Shown piece by piece: positions 1-6,822 of a stretch of 9,987 nucleotides of DNA. Every line of letters begins with the position of its first letter. The first letter of the stretch is position 1. Made by a program: the position numbers and the translations under genes. Origin of the DNA: Pyramidobacter piscolens (lineage in GTDB: Bacteria; Synergistota; Synergistia; Synergistales; Dethiosulfovibrionaceae); contig SFDM01000060.1 in the NCBI GenBank assembly GCA_004558205.1, positions 1 through 9,987 on the forward strand, written 5' to 3'. Below the pieces are notes generated by a model that was given only the letters and a program-made list of their open reading frames with translations, was not told where the DNA came from and searched no databases.

Positions 1-159
1 CTGTAAAGTTAGCGATTCTTACAGCTTCAGATTTGTGTTATCTCCCATTTTGTATTTTCTTGCCTGTTGGCCCTTGACAAAAAACACAGTATCTTTGCGA
101 TTCAATCTTTTGATCTTGCTATTGAACCGCCTCTCATGCCGGCAGCGCAGGGAGGCGGC
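1..159. other. Non-coding flank downstream of asnS and repeat copy A
   Basis: I see no convincing gene here; the short open frames overlap the repeat and lack a ribosome binding site. An inverted repeat CCGCCTC (127-133) / GAGGCGG (152-158) encloses the palindrome GCCGGC and lies directly beside repeat copy A on the side away from asnS. On the minus strand no clean U-tract follows it, so it is not a convincing terminator. A TTGACA hexamer occurs at 74-79 on the plus strand, but no good -10 sits at the right distance. Base composition is AT-richer in 1-120 than in the coding regions. Confidence 0.5.
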
Positions 160-284
160 GCTCGATAAACGTTCCAGGTGCGAAGCAGCCTTCCCCCGGC
201 CCAACCGGAGGCGTACTTTTAGTACGGTGAGGATTGGGCCGGGGAAGGCTTCGAGCAGAGTTGCACGTTTAGCGAGCGACGCCG
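160..284 (-). repeat. Structured dispersed repeat, copy A (long hairpin)
   Basis: This element of about 120 bases recurs in inverted orientation at 9864-9987. The outer arms are CTCGATAAACGT (161-172) and ACGTTTAGCGAG (265-276), which pair at 11 of 12 positions. Inside lies a 17-bp stem formed by 187-204 (AGCCTTCCCCCGGCCCAA) and 234-250 (TTGGGCCGGGGAAGGCT), with one unpaired C in the CCCCC run. The 29-base apical region 205-233 contains a small GTACT-TTT-AGTAC hairpin. The strand given is the asnS transcription direction: the element begins about 10 bases after the asnS stop, so it would form the 3' end of that mRNA. There is no U-tract, so a simple intrinsic terminator is unlikely. It could be a REP/MITE-like DNA element, a structured 3' UTR or a small RNA; the sequence does not decide. 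Confidence 0.85.
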
Positions 285-294
285 CACTCCCAAT

Positions 295-1602
295 TTAAGG
301 TTTGATGCGATAGATCGTCCGGGGGAAGGGGATCACTTCGCGGATATGGGGCAGGCCGCAGATCCAAGTGATGGTGCGCTCCAGGCCGATGCCGAAGCCG
401 CTGTGGATGAAGGTGCCGTAGCGGCGCAGGTCCAAATACCACTCGTAGTCCGCGGGGTTCATCTTCATCTCCTCCATGCGCTTGACCAGCTTGTCGTAGT
501 CGTCTTCGCGCTGGGAGCCGCCGATGATCTCGCCGTAGCCCTCGGGGGCCAGCAGGTCGGAGCACACCACCGTGGCCGGATCGTCGGGGTTTTCCTTCAT
601 GTAGAACGCCTTGGCGTCCTTGGGGTAGTTCTCCACAAAGATCGGGCGGTCGTACTGCTTGGTCAGGATCGTCTCGTCGTCGGCGCCCAGGTCGTCGCCG
701 AACTTGATGTCGCTGCCCAGCTCGTTCAGCTTCGTCACGGCGTCGCGGTACAGCAGGTGATAGAAGGGCCCCGCCAGGACCTTTTCCAGCTCGGGGATAT
801 CGCGCTCAAGGTATTCCAGTTCCTTGCGGCAGTTTTTGAGCACTTCCTGAACCGTGTAGACCACCAGGTCCTCCTGAAGCTGCATGTTCATCTTGTTGTC
901 ATAGAAGGCCATTTCGGGTTCCAGCATCCAGAACTCCGTCAGGTGGCGGCGCGTCTTGGACTTCTCGGCGCGGAAGGTGGGGCCGAAGCAATACACGCGG
1001 CCGAAGGCGGCGGCGGAAGCCTCGGCGTAAAGCTGGCCCGTCTGGCACAGATAGGCCTTTTCGCCGAAATAGTCCAGCTCGAACAGCCCGGCGGCCCCTT
1101 CGCCGATGGAGCCCGTCAGGATGGGGCTGTCCATCAGCATAAAACCCCGGTCGTGGAAGAAGGTGCGCCAGGCCCAGATGACGGCGTTGCGGATCTTCAT
1201 GAGCGCGTGGGGCCGCGTGGAGCGCAGCCACAGATGGCGCTCGTCCAGAAGGAAGTCGATGCCGTGGTCCTTCTTGCCGATGGGGTATTCCTCGGTGGGA
1301 TTCTGGATGATCTTCAGATCCGACACGGTGAGCTCCACGCCCGAGGGCGCGCGGTCGTCGGCGCGGACCGAGCCCGTCACCTCGAGGCTCGCCTCGATCC
1401 ACAGCCCCTTGGCGGCGGCGAACTGCTCCTCGGGAACCTCCGCCTTGACCATGACGGCCTGAACGAAGCCCGTTCCATCGCGAAGCTGAAGGAAATGGAT
1501 TTTTCCCGAGCTGCGCTTGTTGTTCATCCAGCCCTTGACACAGACTGTTTCCCCAACGTAATTATGAAGATCCCGAATTTCTACCCATGGTGCGGTCATC
1601 AT
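295..1602 (-). CDS. asnS: Asparagine--tRNA ligase (class IIb aminoacyl-tRNA synthetase)
   Basis: Cytoplasmic enzyme that charges tRNA-Asn with asparagine using ATP. It has 435 residues, normal for bacterial AsnRS. An N-terminal OB-fold anticodon-binding domain spans about residues 7-100 (VCVKGW, IHFLQLRDGTGFVQAV). The class II catalytic domain follows, with motif 2 (FRAE at 210-213, RHLTEF at 219-224) and motif 3 (GFGIGLER at 402-409). The C-terminus REVIPFPRTIYRIKP matches the AsnRS style ending (IPFPR, then R-I-x-P) rather than AspRS. The start is supported by AGGAGG (1609-1614 on the opposite strand) 6 bases before the first of two tandem ATG codons; the second would remove only one residue. 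The gene is alone on the minus strand, divergent from the acyl-CoA ligase. Its stop is followed after about 10 bases by repeat copy A. I see no truncation. Confidence 0.96.
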   Translation of the reverse strand: MMTAPWVEIRDLHNYVGETVCVKGWMNNKRSSGKIHFLQLRDGTGFVQAVMVKAEVPEEQFAAAKGLWIEASLEVTGSVRADDRAPSGVELTVSDLKIIQNPTEEYPIGKKDHGIDFLLDERHLWLRSTRPHALMKIRNAVIWAWRTFFHDRGFMLMDSPILTGSIGEGAAGLFELDYFGEKAYLCQTGQLYAEASAAAFGRVYCFGPTFRAEKSKTRRHLTEFWMLEPEMAFYDNKMNMQLQEDLVVYTVQEVLKNCRKELEYLERDIPELEKVLAGPFYHLLYRDAVTKLNELGSDIKFGDDLGADDETILTKQYDRPIFVENYPKDAKAFYMKENPDDPATVVCSDLLAPEGYGEIIGGSQREDDYDKLVKRMEEMKMNPADYEWYLDLRRYGTFIHSGFGIGLERTITWICGLPHIREVIPFPRTIYRIKP

Positions 1603-1838
1603 TACCAGCCTCCTGCGCTAAAGTGACGTTTGCCCGAAACGACGGGACAACGTTGAATTTTCTTCGTAAAAAAACGCTCCCAAGAGAACAGCTATATGAT
1701 ACACTATCTATAGGCATTTGCGTTATCCGCAACGGAAAGATCCTTTCAGAAAATTCGAGTTAAAAAAACGGCATGCTGCCGGAAGCCGCGCGCCGCCGCT
1801 GATCGCGTTTTTATATATACTTTTCAGGAGGGGTGTAC
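1603..1838. promoter_or_regulatory. Divergent intergenic region: promoters for asnS and the acyl-CoA ligase
   Basis: This AT-rich gap must hold promoters for both directions. A dense TATA-like patch lies at 1693-1712, with TATGAT at 1695-1700 on plus and TATCAT or GATAGT readings on minus. An inverted repeat TTGCG-TTATC-CGCAA (1718-1732) could be an operator; its minus-strand reading TTGCGG followed by GATAGT at 18 bases is a possible asnS promoter. CCCG-aaacga-CGGG lies at about 1633-1646. No hexamer pair is good enough to name a promoter firmly. No coding frame with a ribosome binding site is visible apart from the start of the downstream gene. Confidence 0.45.
1762..1781 (-). terminator. 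Possible minus-strand intrinsic terminator (short hairpin plus T7)
   Basis: Read on the minus strand, CGGCA-GCA-TGCCG is followed immediately by seven T residues (complement of A 1762-1768). The stem is only 5 bp with a 3-base loop, but the position of the U-tract is textbook. It would stop antisense transcripts leaving the acyl-CoA ligase gene before they reach asnS. No minus-strand gene lies immediately to its right, so it may also be chance. Confidence 0.3.
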
Positions 1839-3326
1839 ATGACAGAAAAAAAACGTTTGGAGAAAGTTATCGCCGAGCAATGGTCCTTTTCACAGCAGAT
1901 GGTCTGGTACGACGGGGAATGGTGGACGACCGGGAGGCTGTTCGGCCTAGCCGAGGAAAACCGCAGGGTCCTGGAAGCCGCAGGATTCGGCGCAGGCGAC
2001 CGAGCTGCCACGCTGCTCCCTAACTGCCCTGCCTTTCACGCGCTCTGTCTCGCCTGCTGGCAGCTCGGAGGCTCCGTCGCGCCGCTGAACCCTCTGGCCG
2101 GAGCCCAGGCCGTCGCGGCTTCGGTGGCTCATTCCGCCCCCGTGGTGCTGATCGCGGCCCCCAACCTGAAGCCTCAGGAAGAAAAGTTCGCCGCCCTGGG
2201 CATCCCCCTGCTGTTCCTCGAAGACAAGGGCGTCCTGCCCGCCTTCAAGGCCGCTTCGGCACCCAAGTCCAGTGAGGATATGGCCCTGCTGTTCTACACC
2301 TCGGGCACCACGGGAACGCCCAAAGGCGTGCCCCTGACCCACGACAACATCTACTGGGGCCTGACCGAGGCCCTCGCGCAGGGCATTCCCGAATACAAAG
2401 AGGACACGCTCCTCAACGTGCTTCCCAACTTCCACACCCTGGGCTGCATCGTCTCGGGCATCATGCCCATGATGGTGGGCATCCGCCAGGCTATCCGCAG
2501 CAATTTCATGCCCGTGGAGGGCACGCTGCGCGCCATCGACGAGGCTGAAGTAACGCTGCTGATCACGGTGCCCACGCTGCTGCACTTCCTCTGCGGCGCC
2601 GCCGTGAAAAATTCCTGGACGCCCCGCCGGCTCAAGAAGATCGTCTCCGGCGGCGACCGGCTCTCGGCCGTGCTGAGAGCCCGCGTAGCCAAATACCTGA
2701 ACGCGCGCGTCATCGAGGGCTACGGGCTGACGGAGTGTTCGCCCGTCCTGGCCGTCCAGGTCCCCGAAGGCTCGCCGGAAGGCAGCGTGGGGCCCATGCT
2801 GAAATCCATCCAGTACGTCCTGAAAGACGTGGACGGCCATCCTCTGACCGGCGACGAGGGCGTGCTGTGGGTCAAGGGGCCGTCGGTGGCTTCCGAGTAC
2901 TTCAACGCGCCGGAGATCTCCCGCGAAAAGTTCGTCGGCGGCTACTTCAACACCGGCGACATGGTGCGCGTGGACGAGGGGCGCAACGTGTTCATCATGG
3001 AGCGCGTCAGCGACCTGATCATCGTGGGCGGCTTCAACGTCTATCCCCAGGAGGTGGAACAGGTCCTCAACGCCCATCCCCTGGTGAGGGAGTCGGCGGT
3101 GGTGGGCATCGAACGCGCCGTCACGGGGCAGGTGGTGCGCGCCTTCGTGATCCCCAAGGAGGGGGCCGCCATCGCGCCGTCGGAGCTGGTGGAATGGTGC
3201 CGCGAGCGCCTGCCCCACTACAAGGTGCCGCGCCGCGTGGAGCTTCTGACCGAGTTCCCCCGCAACGCCCTGGGCAAAGTGCTTCGCCGCAAGCTTCGCG
3301 AGAAGTGCCAAAACGCTGAGGACTAG
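1839..3326 (+). CDS. AMP-forming acyl-CoA synthetase / fatty-acid--CoA ligase family protein
   Basis: ANL-superfamily adenylating enzyme, 495 residues, with all core motifs: P-loop YTSGTTGTPKG (153-163), YGLTE (295-299) for the acyl-AMP site, NTGD (371-374), hinge motif ERVSDLIIVGGFNVYPQEVE (388-407), and C-terminal catalytic lysine K480 in PRNALGK (474-480). This predicts ATP-dependent formation of an acyl-adenylate and transfer to CoA or another thiol. The acid substrate cannot be read from sequence; a medium- or long-chain fatty acid is the default guess. I chose ATG 1839 because AGGAGG (1826-1831) lies 7 bases upstream; an in-frame GTG at 1833 touches that site and would add only two residues. 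There is no signal peptide, so it is probably cytosolic or membrane-associated. The next gene starts 14 bases after the stop, so co-transcription is likely despite their different composition. Other ANL activities, such as loading a carrier protein, cannot be excluded. Confidence 0.88.
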   Translation: MTEKKRLEKVIAEQWSFSQQMVWYDGEWWTTGRLFGLAEENRRVLEAAGFGAGDRAATLLPNCPAFHALCLACWQLGGSVAPLNPLAGAQAVAASVAHSAPVVLIAAPNLKPQEEKFAALGIPLLFLEDKGVLPAFKAASAPKSSEDMALLFYTSGTTGTPKGVPLTHDNIYWGLTEALAQGIPEYKEDTLLNVLPNFHTLGCIVSGIMPMMVGIRQAIRSNFMPVEGTLRAIDEAEVTLLITVPTLLHFLCGAAVKNSWTPRRLKKIVSGGDRLSAVLRARVAKYLNARVIEGYGLTECSPVLAVQVPEGSPEGSVGPMLKSIQYVLKDVDGHPLTGDEGVLWVKGPSVASEYFNAPEISREKFVGGYFNTGDMVRVDEGRNVFIMERVSDLIIVGGFNVYPQEVEQVLNAHPLVRESAVVGIERAVTGQVVRAFVIPKEGAAIAPSELVEWCRERLPHYKVPRRVELLTEFPRNALGKVLRRKLREKCQNAED

Positions 3327-3340
3327 GGGCGTGACGTCCT

Positions 3341-4555
3341 GTGTCCCGCCTATTCAGGATCAATTTCAACGGCACTCAGATCAAGATAAATTTTCTCGGC
3401 CTCAGGCTGAGCCTTCGCAAGGCGAAAATTCCCTTTGTTAATTTCTGTTGCCGCAGAGAGAATGTCCGACTTCAGAAGCGCAATTTGACTCTGGGCCGGA
3501 GCCAGCTTGCCGGGAAAGAGGCTCAACTCGGAAAATTTCTGTTCGTCACCGATTCTCTGGTCTGCCATGGGGGCGTGGAGAACCGGCTTTTGCAGTATGC
3601 CGGCCGCCTGTCGCGATCTGGATACGCCGTCCACTTTTTCACCTCGGAGCCGATCGCTCTGCCGGAATTTGCGGATTATCCTCAGTATCGCCTTTATTAT
3701 CCAGCGAAGAATTTCAACCGTTTTTTCCTCGACCTCGTCCAAACTGAAAAGATAGACGTCGTGGAGTTCCACTTCAAATCCGACGAGTGCCTTCGCTCCC
3801 TTGACATCGCCAGCCTGAAGAAACTCGCCCTCACGGGCTGCACGATCCACGGCATAGGCAATTATCTATGGGAATACGTCAACCAGCTTCATTACCGCAT
3901 TTTTATCTCCCAGGGCCTTTACGCATCTCATCAAGAGCTTGCCGCCGACGGATATATCGTAAAAAACGCCGTTGAAAAACAGAGCCGGCTGTGGAGATAT
4001 CAGGGACAGGACAGAGCGATTCACATATCCAGGCTGACGTCGGACAAGCTCTCCCTCGCGGAGACCTTCGTGCGTTACTGCCTGGACAGAGGCCTGAAGT
4101 TCGAGATCGCAGGAGCGCCCGAGCCGGACTTTGATTTTAAACGCCGCCTCATGCGCAGGTTCAAACTCAAAGAAGACCCCTTTATCGGCGAAATAGATAC
4201 GATTCGGTTTCTGGCTGAACATAGGGACAGGTATCTGTTTGTTGCCGGAGTGGGACTGGTGGCCATAGAGGCGGGGACGCTCAACTATCCCGTCTTTCTG
4301 ACCTCGCCGAAAGGCGTTGAGGATTCAACCTTTCTGACAAAGCAAAATTACCCTTTTTTCACGGACACCAACTTTACCCTTTCGCTCTACGCGGCGCGGC
4401 GACCCATCGTCAAAACCCTGGAAACCTCTCGTATCGGGGATCTGGAGCTCGGACAGTACTTTTCGAGAGACAGGGATATCGACACAGTCTTTCAAGACTA
4501 CCTAGAGATGATCCGGCGGGGCTTGCGCGAAAAGCGGGGAAGAAACGAAGACTGA
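3341..4555 (+). CDS. GT-B fold glycosyltransferase-like protein (GT4-like)
   Basis: 404 residues. The N-terminal Rossmann half shows FLFVTDSLVCHGGVENRLLQ (67-86), resembling the opening of GT4-type enzymes (strand, Gly-rich turn, helix). The C-terminal half shows AIHISRLTSDK (226-236), FEIAGAP (254-260) and GLVAIEAGTLNYPVFL (305-320), where E310 sits like the donor-sugar acidic residue of GT-B enzymes. The first 32 residues (IKINFLGLRLSLRKAK) resemble short basic tails on capsule or LPS biosynthesis proteins. The predicted role is sugar transfer to an envelope polysaccharide or lipid; donor and acceptor are unknown. There is no signal peptide. The start is GTG at 3341 with only a weak AGGGG (3325-3329) upstream, so the exact start is uncertain. 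The gene is visibly AT-richer than its neighbours and stands without other polysaccharide genes, suggesting transfer. It is intact to its stop. Confidence 0.65.
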   Translation: MSRLFRINFNGTQIKINFLGLRLSLRKAKIPFVNFCCRRENVRLQKRNLTLGRSQLAGKEAQLGKFLFVTDSLVCHGGVENRLLQYAGRLSRSGYAVHFFTSEPIALPEFADYPQYRLYYPAKNFNRFFLDLVQTEKIDVVEFHFKSDECLRSLDIASLKKLALTGCTIHGIGNYLWEYVNQLHYRIFISQGLYASHQELAADGYIVKNAVEKQSRLWRYQGQDRAIHISRLTSDKLSLAETFVRYCLDRGLKFEIAGAPEPDFDFKRRLMRRFKLKEDPFIGEIDTIRFLAEHRDRYLFVAGVGLVAIEAGTLNYPVFLTSPKGVEDSTFLTKQNYPFFTDTNFTLSLYAARRPIVKTLETSRIGDLELGQYFSRDRDIDTVFQDYLEMIRRGLREKRGRNED

Positions 4556-4599
4556 TCTTTATAGCGTTTATCGTGTTTATTTCAGGAGGCTTTTAAATT

Positions 4600-5805
4600 A
4601 TGACATCAAAATATCAGCGCAGGTTAGGCGCCTTTTTCACGGTTTTATTATTCATGTTCTTCGCGGCCTGTGCGTCCTTCGCCTTCGAGGCGCCGGGCGA
4701 CGTCCGCGCCGACTTTGAGGGCGGAAGCCGCTTCACGCGCGGCAGCGTGAACGTCGCCGTCCTCCGCGGCACCTGGCGCGAAATGGGACGCCAGTACGGG
4801 GCCCTTCTGTCGGCGGAGCTCCAGGACATCTACCGCACCGCCATCCTCGGCGAGATCGCCGCGAAAAAGCCGGAGAACATGGACGTCATGAAAAGCATCG
4901 CCCAGGGCTATTACGCCACGGCGCCCTTCACTTTCCGCGAACTGGTGAAGGGCATGGCGGAGACTTCGGGCCTCAGCCAGGACGAGCTGCTCCTCGTGAA
5001 CTGCGTGGAGATGAGCGCGGGACTCTCGCTCTGCTCTGGCGTGGCCGCCTGGGGCGAGTGCGCCAAAGACGGCCTGGTCTACGGGCGCAACTACGACTAC
5101 TTCCCAGAGTGGTTTAAAAAACTGGACAAGGACATCGTCATCGCCGTATTCCACCCCGCCGACGGCTCCATCCCCGCCGCCACCATCGGCTACGCCGGCG
5201 AGATGTACGCCGTCAACGGCCTCAACGCCGAAGGGATCTTCTTAGAGCTCAACAATGGCACGCCCTCGGGCGGAAGCATCCACTACGACAACCGCACCCA
5301 CTCCACCCAGACACTCTTCGCCCTGCTCTTCGACGCTCAGGACATGAAGTACGTGGACACCTTCTTCCACACCACCAACACGGGAAGCTCCTTCATCATC
5401 GGCGTGGCCGACAAGAAGGAAGCGCGCGCCTACGAGTGGGCCTTCTTTGACGTGAAGAGAAGCGCCGGCGCGTCGAAAGACGGCCTCATGGTCATCACGA
5501 ACCACTTCACCGACGAAAGCTGGGGCATCAGGACGCCCTCCGACGGGAGAAGCTGGAACAGCCTTTCCCGCAGGAAGAACCTCCAGACCCTCGCTGAAAA
5601 ACACCGCGGCGCCATCGACGCCAAAGTCATGATGAAGATCATCGAGACGCCCTACGAAAAAGGCGGCGCTGCCACGGCGGAGGGCACCATGTACCAGCTG
5701 ACGGTGAAGCCTCAGGACATGGCGCTCTGGATCAGGATCCCCGGCCTTCAGGACTGGACCCATGTGGACATGGGGAAACTGCTGTCGGGAAGGGGAGAAA
5801 AGTAA
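4600..5805 (+). CDS. Secreted C45-family (Ntn-type) acyltransferase/hydrolase-like protein
   Basis: 401 residues with a clear export signal: basic MTSKYQRR, a hydrophobic core (about 10-24) and a probable signal peptidase I site after S-F-A (26-28). A FAAC sequence ending at C24 is a poor lipobox because F replaces L/V/I at -3. The mature part matches the penicillin-acyltransferase / C45 layout: GTWREMGRQYGALL (57-70) near the front, then Cys145 in LCSGVAAWGE as the likely N-terminal nucleophile after self-cleavage, followed by YGRNYDYF (161-168) whose Arg and Asp match the active-site strand of choloylglycine hydrolase and C45 enzymes. Expected chemistry is hydrolysis or transfer at an amide bond, outside the cytoplasm; the substrate is unknown. 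The start has AGGAGG (4584-4589) 10 bases upstream. No terminator is visible between this gene and the preceding one, so read-through is possible. A hairpin terminator follows at 5858. Confidence 0.75.
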   Translation: MTSKYQRRLGAFFTVLLFMFFAACASFAFEAPGDVRADFEGGSRFTRGSVNVAVLRGTWREMGRQYGALLSAELQDIYRTAILGEIAAKKPENMDVMKSIAQGYYATAPFTFRELVKGMAETSGLSQDELLLVNCVEMSAGLSLCSGVAAWGECAKDGLVYGRNYDYFPEWFKKLDKDIVIAVFHPADGSIPAATIGYAGEMYAVNGLNAEGIFLELNNGTPSGGSIHYDNRTHSTQTLFALLFDAQDMKYVDTFFHTTNTGSSFIIGVADKKEARAYEWAFFDVKRSAGASKDGLMVITNHFTDESWGIRTPSDGRSWNSLSRRKNLQTLAEKHRGAIDAKVMMKIIETPYEKGGAATAEGTMYQLTVKPQDMALWIRIPGLQDWTHVDMGKLLSGRGEK

Positions 5806-5832
5806 AATTCCGGAGTCGCCTCCATGAATCTG

Positions 5833-5841
5833 TGATATAAT
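5833..5841 (+). promoter_or_regulatory. Extended -10 promoter (TGATATAAT) for the HAD gene
   Basis: A perfect TATAAT at 5836-5841 is preceded by TG one base upstream, forming an extended -10. The -35 position (about 5813-5818, GAGTCG) is poor, as is common for extended -10 promoters. Transcription would start near 5848, just before the hairpin at 5858-5885, so transcripts for the HAD gene would have to pass that hairpin. Confidence 0.5.
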
Positions 5842-5857
5842 GTCCTATTATAAATTT

Positions 5858-5895
5858 ATGCCCCTCGTTTCTCCATGAGGGGCATTTGAGTTTTT
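5858..5895 (+). terminator. Hairpin terminator or attenuator between the C45-like and HAD genes
   Basis: ATGCCCCTC (5858-5866) and GAGGGGCAT (5877-5885) form a perfect 9-bp stem with a 10-base loop, followed by TTGAGTTTTT, an interrupted T-tract. It can end transcripts from the upstream hydrolase gene. Because a good -10 element lies upstream of it, it may instead act as an attenuator on the HAD gene leader. Confidence 0.6.
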
Positions 5896-5913
5896 GAGAA
5901 GGTGAGTTGTCTT

Positions 5914-6753
5914 ATGACGTTATTAAGCCCCAGCCGCGCAGACTGCATTATCTTCGACGTGGACGGAGTCCTCGTGAACGGCACCGTCAGCTTCCGCGCC
6001 GTGGTATCCCAAAGCGTGCCCCTGTACTGGAGCGACGTGATGGGCCTGGACGCCGACTGCGCCGTCGACGCCGGCGAGCATTATATGGCCGCCAAACTTT
6101 ACGACAGCTACAACAACGATTACGACCTGGCCTGGGCGCTGCTGTCCCTCGCGGCGGCCAGCAGCGAGAAAAAACTTTCCGCCGCCTTCCCCACGTTCGA
6201 CGCCTGGCAAAAAGCCCTCGCCGAAGCCGGAAAGGATGGATTGGCCTGGTTCGCCCGCACCTGCGGCAGCGCCGTAGACCGCCAGGTCCTTCAGGGCGTC
6301 TGCATGGAGGTCTACTTCGGCAGTGACGACGCCCAGGAAAAGAAGTCCTTCAGCGGGCTTCTCAAAAAACGCGTCGAAGGCTGCCGCAAGCTCGAAAAAT
6401 CGCTGTTCCCCATCCGCTGGGACAAACTGCCCCTGCCCGTGGGCATCTACTCTGGACGCTACAGGAACGAGATGCGCGCCGCTATGGAAGTGCTGGGCTG
6501 GCAGGATTTCCCCCGGGACCGCATCGTCAGCGTCGAGATGTGCCGCAAACCGGATCCCGCGGGGCTTGAATACCTCTGCGACACCATGAACTGCCGGTGG
6601 CCCCTCTACCTCGGCGACGCCGAGAGCGACCGGATGCTCATGGCCAACTTCGGCCGCGGCGACTTCATCGCCGTCGGCAGCCTCCTGAAAAATACGGTTA
6701 TCCGCTTTCCCAGCGCCGCTGACGCTCTCCGCGCAGTCCTCGGCGTCGTCTAA
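5914..6753 (+). CDS. HAD-superfamily hydrolase (subfamily IA-like phosphatase)
   Basis: 279 residues with the four HAD motifs: motif I FDVDGVL (14-20, nucleophile D15 and acid D17), motif II Ser in IYSGR (178-182), motif III Lys in RKPDP (211-215, K212), and motif IV YLGDAESD (232-239, with D235 and D239). The large helical insert between motifs I and II (about 25-170) is a C1-type cap and contains SYNNDYDLAWALL (65-77), which recalls an uncharacterised HAD-IA group carrying an N-N-D-x-D/E-L cap motif. The predicted activity is phosphoester hydrolysis of a small molecule in the cytosol; the substrate is unknown. I chose ATG 5914, with AGGTGA 8 bases upstream, over the in-frame GTG 5902, which overlaps that site. 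The gene is bounded by hairpins on both sides and so is probably monocistronic. A phosphoglycolate-phosphatase-like role cannot be excluded. Confidence 0.82.
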   Translation: MTLLSPSRADCIIFDVDGVLVNGTVSFRAVVSQSVPLYWSDVMGLDADCAVDAGEHYMAAKLYDSYNNDYDLAWALLSLAAASSEKKLSAAFPTFDAWQKALAEAGKDGLAWFARTCGSAVDRQVLQGVCMEVYFGSDDAQEKKSFSGLLKKRVEGCRKLEKSLFPIRWDKLPLPVGIYSGRYRNEMRAAMEVLGWQDFPRDRIVSVEMCRKPDPAGLEYLCDTMNCRWPLYLGDAESDRMLMANFGRGDFIAVGSLLKNTVIRFPSAADALRAVLGVV

Positions 6754-6760
6754 GCGTCTC

Positions 6761-6796
6761 TTGCCCTCCGCACCGCTGGAGGGCAATTTTATTTTA
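6761..6796 (+). terminator. Intrinsic terminator after the HAD gene
   Basis: TTGCCCTCC (6761-6769) and GGAGGGCAA (6778-6786) form a perfect 9-bp stem with an 8-base loop, followed by TTTTATTTTAATT. It lies 8 bases after the HAD stop codon and ends that transcript, separating it from pyrG. Confidence 0.85.
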
Positions 6797-6822
6797 ATTC
6801 TTAAATCAAAGGGGAGTTTTGT

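Noticed and set aside
1..24. Inverted repeat CTGTAA / TTACAG at the window edge
   Set aside because: A 6-bp stem with a 12-base loop, cut by the window boundary and without a T-tract, is too weak to call.
74..106. TTGACA with a possible -10 (TTCAAT) as a plus-strand promoter
   Set aside because: The -35 is perfect but the only TATA-like hexamer is about 21 bases away, and no plus-strand gene follows before the asnS 3' end.
35..298. Small plus-strand open frame of 87 codons
   Set aside because: Its second half is the repeat element translated; it has no ribosome binding site and ends against the asnS stop.
346..1626. Long plus-strand open frame antisense to asnS
   Set aside because: It is a shadow of the GC-rich asnS gene: it has no family motif and no ribosome binding site, and the opposite strand encodes a complete AsnRS.
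1947..3311. Long minus-strand open frame opposite the acyl-CoA ligase
   Set aside because: Composition is His/Gly/Asp-rich as expected for antisense of GC-rich codons, and the plus strand carries all ANL motifs in order.
5923..6786. Minus-strand open frame opposite the HAD gene
   Set aside because: It covers the HAD gene and its terminator and has no recognisable domain; HAD motifs I-IV are intact on the plus strand.
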